From a virus: a stretch of 37,777 nucleotides of DNA. The translations under genes and the position numbers were made by a program. This document shows, one piece after another, positions 6,503 through 13,592 of the stretch; the first letter of the stretch is position 1; each line of letters begins with the position of its first letter. Below the pieces are notes generated by a model. It was not told where the DNA came from. It saw nothing but the letters and a program-made list of their open reading frames with translations, and searched no databases. The stretch covers positions 1 through 37,777 of IMG/VR virus record IMGVR_UViG_3300015202_000026; one strand, written 5' to 3'.

Positions 6503-6749
6503 CTACTGCTGCATTATCTTTACCGGGACTAGTTTTCTCATTTCTTTTCTGCGTGCGTTTTTCGCCTCTGCGTGCTTTGCATAAGATGCCCTGGATACGG
6601 CGCGAAACTGCTCCCTGTTTGCGTCTCTCCACCTTTCCGTGATTGCCGCAACGCATTCACGGCAGTAAATCGGTAAACACTTGATCCGCCTGGATGCCTA
6701 GAGCCTCCAGTATCTCTTCCCGCGTTGCAATCATTTTAGTCGTTGTCAT
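6503..6749 (-). CDS. small zinc-knuckle gene in two overlapping frames
   Basis: ATG 6749, with an AGGAG site at 6758-6762, opens a 30-codon frame (MTTTKMIATREEILEALGIQ...) ending at TGA 6657-6659. A second frame, +1 relative to it, runs from about 6690 to TAG 6503-6505. It encodes KCLPIYCRECVAAITERW and a highly charged helix ending RRKEMRKLVPVKIMQQ. The C-x5-C-x2-C pattern and charge look genuinely coding. The second frame lacks an obvious start codon, so either frameshifting, a non-standard start or an indel joins them. It lies between the VRR-NUC gene and the 615-aa gene, on the same strand. Confidence 0.4.
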
Positions 6750-6798
6750 TGGTGTTTCTCCTGTTGGCATAATCTCAAACAGTTCGATTAAAAATGTC

Positions 6799-6834
6799 AA
6801 GGGGATACCGGAAAATAGTTTTGCGTATCCCCTT
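6799..6834 (-). terminator. terminator after VRR-NUC gene
   Basis: On the minus strand the perfect 10-bp arms AAGGGGATAC and GTATCCCCTT enclose a 16-nt loop. After GACA comes a run of five T. It begins five bases after the nuclease stop codon. The sequence TTGACA immediately after the right arm could also serve as a -35 box for the small gene at 6749. Confidence 0.8.
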
Positions 6835-6838
6835 GTGC

Positions 6839-7489
6839 CTATCGGCTAGGCTTCCTGGTAGGTCTATGTGAGGTGTAGGCGCGGGGGCGTTCTAAATTGT
6901 AGTACCACACAATTGCCGCCCATGCGTCCTCCGCGCCCCGGCAGCACTCCCAGTAATAGCCTGCCGCTTGAAGCTTGACGCCCCATTCGCGCTGGTTGGG
7001 TTTTAGCCCGCCCTGAGTCAGTCTCTTTAGCTCTATAAACATGCCGTGGTAGCCTTCGCGCGCTACTGCAAAGATGTAATCTGGGTATCCTGCGGTCATC
7101 CCCTGCGCCTTCAAGGAAGCACCTGTGACAACACTCCTGCGGCCCTCATTGGGGATATGGGTAATCAGATCAAGTTCCGGGTACTTGGCTACGTTTTCCC
7201 TGATTTTCTTCCATAATGCCTTTGCCTCCGCCTCCTCTAGCGGTTCGGCGGGGGTCGATCTTGTGGGGGTAGGGTTCTTTGAGGAGGGTGCCTTTTGGAG
7301 TGAGGATTTCTTCGGCGGCAGCATTTGCCCATGTGAGCAGGCTCCTGCGGGACAGACAAGCATACGCCCTTTCCAGTTAGGCAGGCTTGATTGTACAAGG
7401 GCTATTTTATGTAGTGGGCAGATAGGCAGGGCAGGCTGTTTCACTTCGTCTACGGGCGCGGTGCGGCCCCTGGGTGGCGTTTTTAGCAT
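6839..7489 (-). CDS. VRR-NUC domain nuclease
   Basis: The product is 216 residues from ATG 7489, with a GGGAGG site eight bases upstream; longer in-frame starts lack such a site. The C-terminal half carries the VRR-NUC signature: IPNEGRR, then AGYPDYIFA, GMFIELKR, and QREWGVKLQAAGYYW. The PD...E-x-K residues are the expected metal-binding catalytic set. An N-terminal Cys/His cluster (CPLHK ... CPAGACSHG) may bind zinc. VRR-NUC enzymes act as Holliday-junction or flap nucleases and are common in phage replication and packaging modules. The gene is monocistronic or leads to the small gene at 6749. Confidence 0.88.
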   Translation of the reverse strand: MLKTPPRGRTAPVDEVKQPALPICPLHKIALVQSSLPNWKGRMLVCPAGACSHGQMLPPKKSSLQKAPSSKNPTPTRSTPAEPLEEAEAKALWKKIRENVAKYPELDLITHIPNEGRRSVVTGASLKAQGMTAGYPDYIFAVAREGYHGMFIELKRLTQGGLKPNQREWGVKLQAAGYYWECCRGAEDAWAAIVWYYNLERPRAYTSHRPTRKPSR

Positions 7490-7520
7490 GGTGGCAACCT
7501 CCCTCAAGTTCGTTAGGGCT

Positions 7521-7549
7521 ATTATGACGCAGGGCAGGGATTGACGCAA
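7521..7549 (-). promoter_or_regulatory. promoter for VRR-NUC gene
   Basis: On the minus strand TTGCGT (7549-7544), a 17-nt spacer and CATAAT (7526-7521) form a plausible sigma-70 promoter about 30 bases upstream of ATG 7489. The CATAAT box is shared with the minus-strand promoters at 17078 and 18168. No CCTAACCGATAGG operator is seen here. Confidence 0.6.
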
Positions 7550-7617
7550 TAGCCGGACGGGATTCGGTTTCAAAACACCTCGCAAGGTTAGGTACAATAG
7601 CATAGGAGGGCAGAGTT

Positions 7618-7896
7618 ATGAAGATATGTATACAGGTGCGTGCGGACATACAGGCAGACGGAGATTCGTGCGCTACGCGCTACGTCATAGGCAGTTCGGC
7701 GCAATCGGACGGCGGGCCAAAAGAGGTTGACAGGGAAGTGGAACTCGCGCTGATTTCAGACAACGCGCAGGTTTGGGCCGCGCTATCGATGATAGAGCAA
7801 CACAAGGACTATACTATTACGATAGAGGATAGGCAGTACCCCGGCGAGTCGGGTGAGGTTGTGGAAATCGTCACGGTCCCTGGTAAGAGCGAGTAG
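7618..7896 (+). CDS. hypothetical phage protein
   Basis: The product is 92 residues. It starts at ATG 7618 behind AGGAGGG. A TACAAT box about 25 bases upstream could be its -10 element. The sequence is acidic, with a predicted strand-helix pattern (REVELALISDNAQVWAALSM; YTITIEDRQYPG). No family was recognised. It lies 31 bases upstream of the ParB-like gene and is probably co-transcribed with it. Confidence 0.65.
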   Translation: MKICIQVRADIQADGDSCATRYVIGSSAQSDGGPKEVDREVELALISDNAQVWAALSMIEQHKDYTITIEDRQYPGESGEVVEIVTVPGKSE

Positions 7897-7927
7897 AACG
7901 GACACCTGCGGAGGAGGCAGGCAGAAA

Positions 7928-8575
7928 ATGAGTACAAATAAGACAGAGACGGTCGGGATTGAATCTTTGACGCCGGATTCAAAAAATGCAAATATCGGTA
8001 GCGTGCGCGGAGCGGCGCTCATAGAGCATTCTCTAAGGCAGTACGGCGCAGGGCGATCCTTGCTCCTTGACAAGAATTTGAACGTTATAAGCGGCAATCA
8101 AACCCTCGACGGCGCGGCAAGCATCGGTATTGAGGATATTGTCTTAGTTCACACGCGGGGCGAACAGCTTGTAGGCGTGGTGCGCGATGACCTGGATATT
8201 GATGACCCCAAAACAAGAGAACTCGCCATTGCAGACAACAGGGCAAGTGAACTTTCCCTCACCTGGGACGGTGCGCAAATCCTCGAACTTGCCAATGAGG
8301 GCGCAGACCTATCCTACATGTTCACGGAAGCAGAGCAGGCGATACTGTTTGAGGAAGCGCCACCCCTGAACCTGGATATAGGCGATAAACCCCTCGCTGA
8401 AGCTACCCCTAGAGGTGACGCCGTGCTGCGTTATGACCTTATCTTTGAGGATCATGAGCAGCAGGAGAGGTTTCACGCGTTCCTGAGAGAGTTGAATGCA
8501 CGCTTCCCCGAAGCCGAAACCATAGCCGCCCGACTGGATATGTTCATATCCGCTACGCTTTATGAGGGGAAATGA
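7928..8575 (+). CDS. ParB/sulfiredoxin-fold nuclease-like protein paired with methyltransferase
   Basis: The product is 215 residues from ATG 7928, chosen because GGAGGAGG lies 10 bases upstream; a longer in-frame start at 7853 has no such site. Residues 10-110 show the ParB N-terminal pattern: IESLTPDSKNAN, HSLRQYGAGRSLLLDKN, the GNQTLDGA box (56-63) and IADNRASELS. The C-terminal third is acidic and helical. Its stop overlaps the methyltransferase start. Phages commonly pair such ParB-like proteins with DNA methyltransferases, where they may recognise or process DNA. The family is clear, the activity is inferred. Confidence 0.82.
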   Translation: MSTNKTETVGIESLTPDSKNANIGSVRGAALIEHSLRQYGAGRSLLLDKNLNVISGNQTLDGAASIGIEDIVLVHTRGEQLVGVVRDDLDIDDPKTRELAIADNRASELSLTWDGAQILELANEGADLSYMFTEAEQAILFEEAPPLNLDIGDKPLAEATPRGDAVLRYDLIFEDHEQQERFHAFLRELNARFPEAETIAARLDMFISATLYEGK

Positions 8576-9273
8576 TGCAGATAGTTACCGGCAACGGCCC
8601 CCTCTTCCCTGATACCCTCGCTCTAGGTGACTGCCTGGAAGTCATGCGCCGAATTCCTGACGGCTCAGTTGATATGATCCTGACTGACCCTCCATTTGGT
8701 ACTACTGCCGCGCCATGGGATTCGGTGATACCTTTTGGCGCGATGTGGCGGGAATTCAACAGGATAATAAAACCGGGCAGGGCTATCGTGCTGTTCTGTA
8801 CGCAGCCATTCACAACGACCTTGATAGCGTCTAACCTGCGCAACTACAAATACTCCTGGGTGTGGGTCAAGAACCGCACGACTGGATTTAACAACGTGAA
8901 GAATAGACCCTTAAAGGCGACGGAGGATATAGCGGTATTCAACGCGACCACCTATAACCCGCAGGATGTAATACCTTTTGGTATGGCTGTACATAACTCC
9001 ATAGGTAAACTGACACACATGCGGTGCCCGACCGCGCAAAACGGAGGGGCATACAAGAATCTTTCGTACGTCAGAGAGTTCACAAACTACCCTAATAACC
9101 TGCTTTACTTCAACTGCGTATCGAAACCAATACATAATACTCAAAAGCCGGTTGCCCTGTGTGAGTATCTAATCAAGACCTACACTAATCCCGGCGAGTT
9201 AGTGCTTGACATAACGGCGGGTAGCATGACCACGGCGGCGGCGGCTACCCGGTGCGGCAGGCGCACCGGGTAG
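8572..9273 (+). CDS. DNA adenine/cytosine-N4 methyltransferase, C-terminus interrupted
   Basis: The product is 233 residues to TAG 9271-9273. It has the D12-unrelated beta-class layout: catalytic TDPPF at residues 38-42, a central target region, HNTQKPVALCEYLIKTYTN and the SAM-loop variant LDITAGSMTTAAAA near residue 215. The usual last motif, CGRR-x-I-G-I-E-x-D-x-x-Y-F, is broken: after CGRRTG comes the TAG, but the same frame continues as PEKDITYFMKGADRVRAAERERQ to TAA 9361-9363. The stop is created inside a perfect 14-bp inverted repeat (9243-9275). The enzyme may still be active, since only the final helix is lost. Start ATG 8572 overlaps the ParB stop. Confidence 0.85.
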   Translation: MMQIVTGNGPLFPDTLALGDCLEVMRRIPDGSVDMILTDPPFGTTAAPWDSVIPFGAMWREFNRIIKPGRAIVLFCTQPFTTTLIASNLRNYKYSWVWVKNRTTGFNNVKNRPLKATEDIAVFNATTYNPQDVIPFGMAVHNSIGKLTHMRCPTAQNGGAYKNLSYVREFTNYPNNLLYFNCVSKPIHNTQKPVALCEYLIKTYTNPGELVLDITAGSMTTAAAATRCGRRTG

Positions 9274-9275
9274 CC
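9243..9275. repeat. perfect 14-bp inverted repeat inside the methyltransferase 3' end
   Basis: GGCTACCCGGTGCG (9243-9256), loop GCAGG, CGCACCGGGTAGCC (9262-9275). The right arm replaces codons expected to spell the conserved G-I-E stretch and introduces TAG 9271-9273. This is the footprint expected from quasipalindrome template switching, or from a fold-back artefact in sequencing or amplification. Confidence 0.9.
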
Positions 9276-9346
9276 CGAAAAGGACATTACGTATTTCATG
9301 AAGGGCGCTGACCGTGTGCGGGCGGCAGAGCGCGAAAGGCAGGTAA

Positions 9347-10420
9347 GTGGTGGCGCGGTTTAAGCAAATACTCGATATTGACTGCCTGGAAGCGGCACGG
9401 CAGCGCGTATCGTATGTGTGCGATCAGTTCGACTCAGTGGTGTGCATGTTCTCAGGCGGGAAGGATTCCCTTGTGACACTTCACCTTGTTGCGGATGAGT
9501 TGATAAAGCGCGGGAAAAGCCAGATCAATGCGGTTTTTCGGGATGAGGAGATCATACCTAACTGCGTGATTGATTTCGTAGACTCCTACCGACGCGCGGA
9601 CTGGGTTCAGATGGACTGGTACGCGGTGCCCATGCGTTCCACCAAGTTCGTTCTAGGGCGCGTATTCGATTACGTTCAGTGGGACGACTCGCGGGCGTGC
9701 GTGCGACCTAAACCGGAATGGGCGATAACCCTGCCGCAGGGTGACAGTCGCGTGTTCGATCAGTTCAGCATGGACGCCTTTTGTGCTGCCCGCTTTAAGG
9801 GCAAAGTCGCGTTCGTGACCGGCATTCGCGCTTCCGAATCCCTCGTGCGGTACCGTTCCTGTGTTGAAAAGCTAAACGACAACTACATCAATGCGTCCAG
9901 TGATAAGCGCGTATCCCTCGTGAAGCCTATTTATGACTGGCAGGAAAAGGACGTATTTAAGTTCCTGTATGACAGTCGCATTCCTCACTGTCCGCTGTAT
10001 GACGTGCAAAACCTGGCCGGGGAAGATTTTCGGGTGGCAACGCCCCTGCACACCGAAAGCGCCAAAGACTTTGAACGTTGGCGGGCGCTTGATCCTGATT
10101 ACTACGCCCGTGTCACAAAGATATTCCCCGAAATGAGACTGCAAGAGCGTTACTGGAAGGAACTGGACAGGGCAGGACTAAAGGAGCGTTACGGGCAGTC
10201 CTACGCAGGCATACGCGCATATATAGAGGAACAGATAACAGACGAAAATCAAAAGCGGGTGGCACTGCAGCAGTTTCAGGAGGTGGCAAGGCGGGAGGCA
10301 TTAGACCCCGGCGCGTATCCGCCGGAAAACCTGTACAGGCACATCCTTTCCGGTGCGTACAAACGGGAACTGATGCCCCTTAGACGCGCGGAGAGGAAGC
10401 AAATTGCAAAGATCGGGTGA
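9347..10420 (+). CDS. IbrA-like PAPS-reductase-family (PP-loop) protein
   Basis: The product is 357 residues from GTG 9347. The PP-loop ATP-binding motif SGGKDS is at residues 36-41 and is followed by AVFRDEEIIP. KPIYDWQEKDVFKFLYDSRIPHCPLYD matches the PAPS-reductase/IbrA-type domain. IbrA-like proteins are found with ParB-like IbrB partners in phages and in E. coli, where the pair activates eib genes. An IbrB-like protein is encoded at 11589. The start lies inside the read-through frame of the methyltransferase, so the two genes were coupled. A 3' domain of about 100 residues is helical and basic. The family is clear; the substrate (sulfur or nucleotide chemistry on DNA or tRNA) is unknown. 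Confidence 0.85.
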   Translation: MVARFKQILDIDCLEAARQRVSYVCDQFDSVVCMFSGGKDSLVTLHLVADELIKRGKSQINAVFRDEEIIPNCVIDFVDSYRRADWVQMDWYAVPMRSTKFVLGRVFDYVQWDDSRACVRPKPEWAITLPQGDSRVFDQFSMDAFCAARFKGKVAFVTGIRASESLVRYRSCVEKLNDNYINASSDKRVSLVKPIYDWQEKDVFKFLYDSRIPHCPLYDVQNLAGEDFRVATPLHTESAKDFERWRALDPDYYARVTKIFPEMRLQERYWKELDRAGLKERYGQSYAGIRAYIEEQITDENQKRVALQQFQEVARREALDPGAYPPENLYRHILSGAYKRELMPLRRAERKQIAKIG

Positions 10421-10460
10421 CAACTCCCTACGGCGCAGCAAGCGTGAGGAGTGGCCTGAC

Positions 10461-10481
10461 TTTCCGTGCGGAAACTTTTTT
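10461..10481 (+). terminator. dispersed palindrome copy 3 with T-run
   Basis: TTTCCGTGCGGAAA (10461-10474) is followed by C and six T (10476-10481), giving a short terminator-like hairpin after the IbrA-like gene. Promoter P3 follows eleven bases later. The same arrangement occurs at 3509-3567. Confidence 0.7.
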
Positions 10482-10491
10482 GATCTTTCTA

Positions 10492-10520
10492 TTGACATAA
10501 CCTAACCGATAGGGTAATAT
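10492..10520 (+). promoter_or_regulatory. early promoter P3 with operator CCTAACCGATAGG
   Basis: TTGACA (10492-10497), 17-nt spacer, TAATAT (10515-10520). The operator occupies 10501-10513. The core is almost identical to P2. It should transcribe the operon of small genes from 10562 through the GNAT gene ending at 12621. Confidence 0.85.
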
Positions 10521-10561
10521 ATAGCCAGTTCGATTAAATGACGCGGCGGGAGGGTTGACCA

Positions 10562-10822
10562 ATGGCAAAAGCACGCAGAAAAACGGTTCAATGCTGCAAG
10601 TGTCTCACTATGATATGGACTATAGATGAACACATGGGGCAGGAATATGACGCGGTAGCGTGGTGCGCCAACTGCGAATACAAAGAATCCAGCGGTGAGA
10701 CAACCTACGCGGAATACTTAAAAAAGGTGGCAAGCCAGAGCAAGTACCAATCTACAAAGTATTGGAGAGGAGGTATCCTAGCTGAAATTGTGAAAACCCC
10801 TGTTGCGAAGGTGCTTCGATGA
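10562..10822 (+). CDS. small zinc-finger-like protein
   Basis: The product is 86 residues from ATG 10562 with a GGGAGGG site upstream; it is the first gene after P3. Two C-x2-C pairs (CCKC at residues 11-14 and WCANCEYK near 35-38) frame IWTIDEHMGQEYD, a zinc-ribbon layout. The C-terminal half is basic. This resembles small phage transcription or nucleic-acid-binding factors. No specific family is claimed. Its stop overlaps the next start. Confidence 0.68.
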   Translation: MAKARRKTVQCCKCLTMIWTIDEHMGQEYDAVAWCANCEYKESSGETTYAEYLKKVASQSKYQSTKYWRGGILAEIVKTPVAKVLR

Positions 10823-10953
10823 CTCAAGCGGAAATGTGGATAGTTCGCACGCTGGCACAGGGGCGTAACGATCTAACCTGCATCGCTTATGAAGACGCTT
10901 CTAACCCAGGCGTATTTGAGGTTAGGCTGCGCGAAACGGAGGTTTCCCTATGA
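10819..10953 (+). CDS. very small hypothetical protein (44 aa)
   Basis: ATG 10819 overlaps the previous TGA and the frame ends at TGA 10951-10953, which overlaps the next ATG. The product (MTQAEMWIVRTLAQGRNDLT, then a short acidic stretch and a basic tail) is 44 residues. It starts and ends in ATGA junctions like every neighbour, which is the main support. No function can be assigned. Confidence 0.55.
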   Translation: MTQAEMWIVRTLAQGRNDLTCIAYEDASNPGVFEVRLRETEVSL

Positions 10954-11156
10954 TTACCACGTATGACGCGTATGTAAAGGCGGTCGGTTACTTGCAGAAG
11001 CGCCAAACGGTAGCGATGGGGGAGCGAAACGCGCTCCTGGCAGTCGGAGTCTGCCAGCGTATAGCGGGTGAACTGCTGGAAGTCACTATGCAGGAAGAGG
11101 CGAGGTTATCTGAGGATGTAGGCGCATACATAAGAAAGCAAGCGGGGAGCAGCTAA
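10950..11156 (+). CDS. small helical protein, paralog 1 of 3
   Basis: The product is 68 residues, probably all alpha-helical. It begins MITTYDAYVKAVGYLQKRQ. It shares length, the MI-x3-Y/F-x2-V N-terminal pattern and the overall helix layout with the two genes immediately downstream, so a tandem duplication is likely, although this member is the most divergent. It starts at an ATGA overlap and ends one base into the next start. Function unknown. Confidence 0.65.
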   Translation: MITTYDAYVKAVGYLQKRQTVAMGERNALLAVGVCQRIAGELLEVTMQEEARLSEDVGAYIRKQAGSS

Positions 11157-11377
11157 TGATAAAAGACAACTATGAGTACGTCAGGGCGGGCGCGATCCTT
11201 AATGAAATGGCGAAAAACTGCTGCACGGAAGCAGCCCAAATGCAGCGATCCGGCATTGACGCCAAACTTGCCCTTGACGTGGTGGACGCTGCAAGTCAAA
11301 AGTATGCGCAACTGTTTGACGATTGGAATGACTACAGGTGGCGGCAGATAGGGGGCGGTCATGATAACCAACGATGA
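11156..11377 (+). CDS. small helical protein, paralog 2 of 3
   Basis: The product is 73 residues. The core QMQRSGIDAKLALDVVDAA aligns with AFRTSGIDMPITFYLLDNP of the next gene (shared R-x-SGID), followed in both by a helix ending in a Y-rich segment (LFDDWNDY / LFEEFIAY). The start shares a base with the previous stop and the end overlaps the next gene by 17 bases. No function is known. Confidence 0.68.
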   Translation: MIKDNYEYVRAGAILNEMAKNCCTEAAQMQRSGIDAKLALDVVDAASQKYAQLFDDWNDYRWRQIGGGHDNQR

Positions 11378-11570
11378 GCAGTTTGATAAGGTTAGTGAAA
11401 CCCTCACTGCGCTAAATGAGTTTATAAGGCTTGAAGCGATAGCATTTCGCACGTCAGGTATTGACATGCCTATAACATTTTACTTACTAGATAACCCCAT
11501 AAAGCAGAGCAATGCGCTGTTTGAGGAGTTTATAGCATACGCGCGGGTGAAGGCCGAAGAGTCCGACTAA
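11361..11570 (+). CDS. small helical protein, paralog 3 of 3
   Basis: The product is 69 residues, beginning MITNDEQFDKVSETLTALNE. It overlaps the preceding gene by 17 bases and shares the SGID motif and the LFEEFIAY helix with it. The three consecutive homologous small genes form a tandem array of early-expressed proteins. Their small size and early position are typical of host-takeover or inhibitor proteins, but that role is inference only. Confidence 0.68.
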   Translation: MITNDEQFDKVSETLTALNEFIRLEAIAFRTSGIDMPITFYLLDNPIKQSNALFEEFIAYARVKAEESD

Positions 11571-11588
11571 TTTACAGAGGGAGAGGGA

Positions 11589-12227
11589 ATGAATACTGCG
11601 TCAGCGCCCTTCGTGGTGCCAAACGATCCTATTTCACAGATTGTATGGAGGCACGTTTCCAGTCTCAAGATGAACGCTTATAATCCAAACATTGTTCAGG
11701 AACCGGAACTAAAACTACTCGAATACTCAATCATCAAGAGCGGGTGGACGCAAGCGATTTTGATTGCCTCGGAGTCCGGTCTGATAATTGACGGGTTTCA
11801 CCGCTACATGCTGTCAAAGGAAAGCTCGGCCTTAAAAAAGAAGTATCAGGGATACGTACCTTGCGTGCTTATGAATATAACGGAAGCTGACGCAATGATG
11901 CTGACTGTGCGTATGAACCGAGCGAAGGGCACTCACGCGGCGATACGTATGTCAAGCCTGGTGAAATCGCTCATAGATCAATTCCACGTAAGTCGGGATG
12001 AAATTTGCGTTCAGACGGGCGCAGATTTAGCGGAGGTGGAACTACTTTATCAGGACTCCATCTTTCATAGTCGCGGGCTAAAGAATTACAGGTACTCAGC
12101 CGCGTGGGTTCCTGGTGAATCCGGGGCGCGGGGCGCGACTTTCAACAAGGGCTATCACAACGCAGGTACGGCGGTTACGGGAAAGCGGTCGGTTATGAAG
12201 GAGGATAAGCCACGCCATGAAGGTTAA
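11589..12227 (+). CDS. IbrB-like ParB-domain protein
   Basis: The product is 212 residues from ATG 11589, with GAGGGAGAGGG just upstream. The ParB/Srx N-terminal domain shows SSLKMNAYNPN, LLEYSIIKSGWTQAILIA and the IIDGFHRYMLSKE box (residues 66-78). NRAKGTHAAIRM and a predicted helix-turn-helix (SRDEICVQTGADLAEVELL) follow. This is the layout of IbrB-type proteins that partner IbrA PAPS-reductase-family proteins, one of which lies at 9347. Its end overlaps the GNAT start by 11 bases. A joint function with the IbrA-like protein is likely but its chemistry is unknown. Confidence 0.82.
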   Translation: MNTASAPFVVPNDPISQIVWRHVSSLKMNAYNPNIVQEPELKLLEYSIIKSGWTQAILIASESGLIIDGFHRYMLSKESSALKKKYQGYVPCVLMNITEADAMMLTVRMNRAKGTHAAIRMSSLVKSLIDQFHVSRDEICVQTGADLAEVELLYQDSIFHSRGLKNYRYSAAWVPGESGARGATFNKGYHNAGTAVTGKRSVMKEDKPRHEG

Positions 12228-12621
12228 ACACGTATCGTATAAAGACATTGTAAAGTGGAGGGCGGCGGCGGCTAAAGAACATGTATCTTTGCAGGAGAGC
12301 ATCGGCGCCCACTGGTTCACCGTTGATGGTGTCGGGTGCGGGGCCGTCGCTATTTCGCGCATCGGGCCGATAGCACGTGGGCGGATAAAGGGCATCTGGC
12401 TTGACCCGGCGTTTCGGGGACAGGGGTTAGGCACGGAGTTCACATCCTGGCTGATAGATTGGGCATGGACGCAGGAGTGCAAAACCCTCGATGTATTCGC
12501 CGTAAATGAACGGTTCTACTTGGCGCGGGGGTGGCAACTGGTAGGCAGGAACGCCCACGGTTACGCCCACCTGACTATCACTCGCCCGGCTCAGTTTCAG
12601 AAGGTAGCTGCGAATAGGTGA
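12217..12621 (+). CDS. GNAT-family N-acetyltransferase
   Basis: The product is 134 residues. The acetyl-CoA-binding motif A, IKGIWLDPAFRGQGLGTEF (R/Q-x2-G-x-G/A form at residues 67-72), and the closing motif NERFYLARGWQLVGR are typical of GNAT enzymes. An AGGAGG site lies about 14 bases upstream of ATG 12217. The gene is the last of the P3 operon. Its 3' end overlaps the convergent HNH gene by 44 bases. The acceptor (protein, tRNA or modified base) is unknown. IbrB/ParB-GNAT neighbourhoods are seen in other phages. Confidence 0.82.
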   Translation: MKVKHVSYKDIVKWRAAAAKEHVSLQESIGAHWFTVDGVGCGAVAISRIGPIARGRIKGIWLDPAFRGQGLGTEFTSWLIDWAWTQECKTLDVFAVNERFYLARGWQLVGRNAHGYAHLTITRPAQFQKVAANR

Positions 12622-13327
12622 CCCCGGCCCTGATTGCGGCAACAAGTTCGCGGCCCCTGGATGACAAAAAAGATACCCCTGCCGATACCCTTTTGGCGGG
12701 GTATTCCTCTATCTGAGATATTGAAAGATTGCCGGAAAATGGAAATGAGATTCCGTTTTCCAAATCCTCCACGAGTTTTTCAAAGGTCAATCTGCGGGCG
12801 CGCGTGCGGGTGTGCGTACCCGTGGGCGGGCAGGCGGGCGCGTGACGTGCGGGCGCGGGCGCTGGCGCATCCGTGAGTCCTTCAACTACTGCGGTAAACT
12901 TCGCCGGCTCACTTACTTCGTTCGATATTTCCTGGTTACGGAAACGCCCGTGCAATAGCATGTGACATCGGAAGCATAGCGAAAAGTAACCTATATGCAG
13001 GCCAAAAGGTATCCGGTAGTCCTCCGAATGTGCATCAATACGGACTCCGTCCCGGTACTGGTTGACCGAACATAGGTCACAGGTAACGGGCGGAGTCCTT
13101 TCCCCCGTCCGGTATTGTTCCTTTAGCCAATTAAATGCCCGCTGACGTTGATTCGCTGAAAACCCGTTATAACTGCGCATGACGCGGTTCCTTTCGTGTG
13201 CGTGGCGATTAGACGGCAGGAAACGGTATTCCCGTGTATGGCGAACGGAGAAATTTACACTCCACCGTTCGCCATACTTTCCGTGCGGAAACATTTCCCG
13301 TAAACGGGTCCCAATCCCGCGTGCCAT
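12578..13327 (-). CDS. HNH endonuclease-like protein
   Basis: The product is 249 residues if started at ATG 13327; a TTG further upstream is possible and no strong ribosome binding site decides. The middle holds the HNH/zinc layout: TCDLCSVNQYRDGVRIDAHSED, then GLHIGYFSLCFRCHMLLHGRF, with C-x2-C pairs bracketing the His cluster. It is followed by a Pro/Ala/Arg-Thr low-complexity linker encoded by very GC-rich DNA near 12790-12870, and a C-terminal helical region. It ends the minus-strand amidoligase operon. It may be a packaging-associated or mobile nuclease. Confidence 0.75.
   Translation of the reverse strand: MARGIGTRLREMFPHGKYGERWSVNFSVRHTREYRFLPSNRHAHERNRVMRSYNGFSANQRQRAFNWLKEQYRTGERTPPVTCDLCSVNQYRDGVRIDAHSEDYRIPFGLHIGYFSLCFRCHMLLHGRFRNQEISNEVSEPAKFTAVVEGLTDAPAPAPARHAPACPPTGTHTRTRARRLTFEKLVEDLENGISFPFSGNLSISQIEEYPAKRVSAGVSFLSSRGRELVAAIRAGVTYSQLPSETEPGE
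13278..13291. repeat. dispersed palindrome copy 4 (inside HNH coding sequence)
   Basis: TTTCCGTGCGGAAA at 13278-13291 lies within the HNH gene, where the minus strand reads F-P-H-G-K. It is one of two copies inside a coding region, the other being at 17132. Its retention in coding sequence argues for a DNA-level role rather than only a transcript hairpin. Confidence 0.85.
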
Positions 13328-13349
13328 GATCCATCGCAACGCACGTACG

Positions 13350-13592
13350 TCATTTTTTGTCTGCCTGTAACCCCGAATCGATGCACGCTTGCACGAATTT
13401 ACGTACAAATTCCTGCACCGTTGATTCGTTGTCAAGTACAAATTCGTAATGAGAACGCGGCAAATAGATTGTGCATTGTAGCATTTCTTCCCCTGGAAAT
13501 TCCGGTTTCCGCCCTGCGCCGGGGCGAAAACCGCCCCGGTTTTCCTTTTTACGGCCCTTTTTGGCCGTTCCTACGGTAGTTTTACCATTCAA
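13350..13592 (-). CDS. small basic protein, possible ribbon-helix-helix regulator
   Basis: The product is 80 residues. The N-terminus is very basic with a GGFRPGAGRKPEF stretch like those of small phage DNA-binding proteins. The C-terminus (QCTIYLPRSHYEFVLDN, then VQEFVRKFVQAC) has the strand-helix-helix pattern of ribbon-helix-helix repressors. ATG 13592 lies inside the last codons of the cyclotransferase gene, so translation is coupled. It is a candidate autoregulator of the minus-strand block; whether it binds the CCTAACCGATAGG sites is a guess. Confidence 0.6.
   Translation of the reverse strand: MNGKTTVGTAKKGRKKENRGGFRPGAGRKPEFPGEEMLQCTIYLPRSHYEFVLDNESTVQEFVRKFVQACIDSGLQADKK

Noticed and set aside
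12780-12880. Very GC-rich stretch as a possible regulatory island
   Set aside because: It encodes the Pro/Ala/Thr/Arg linker of the HNH protein in frame, which explains the composition.
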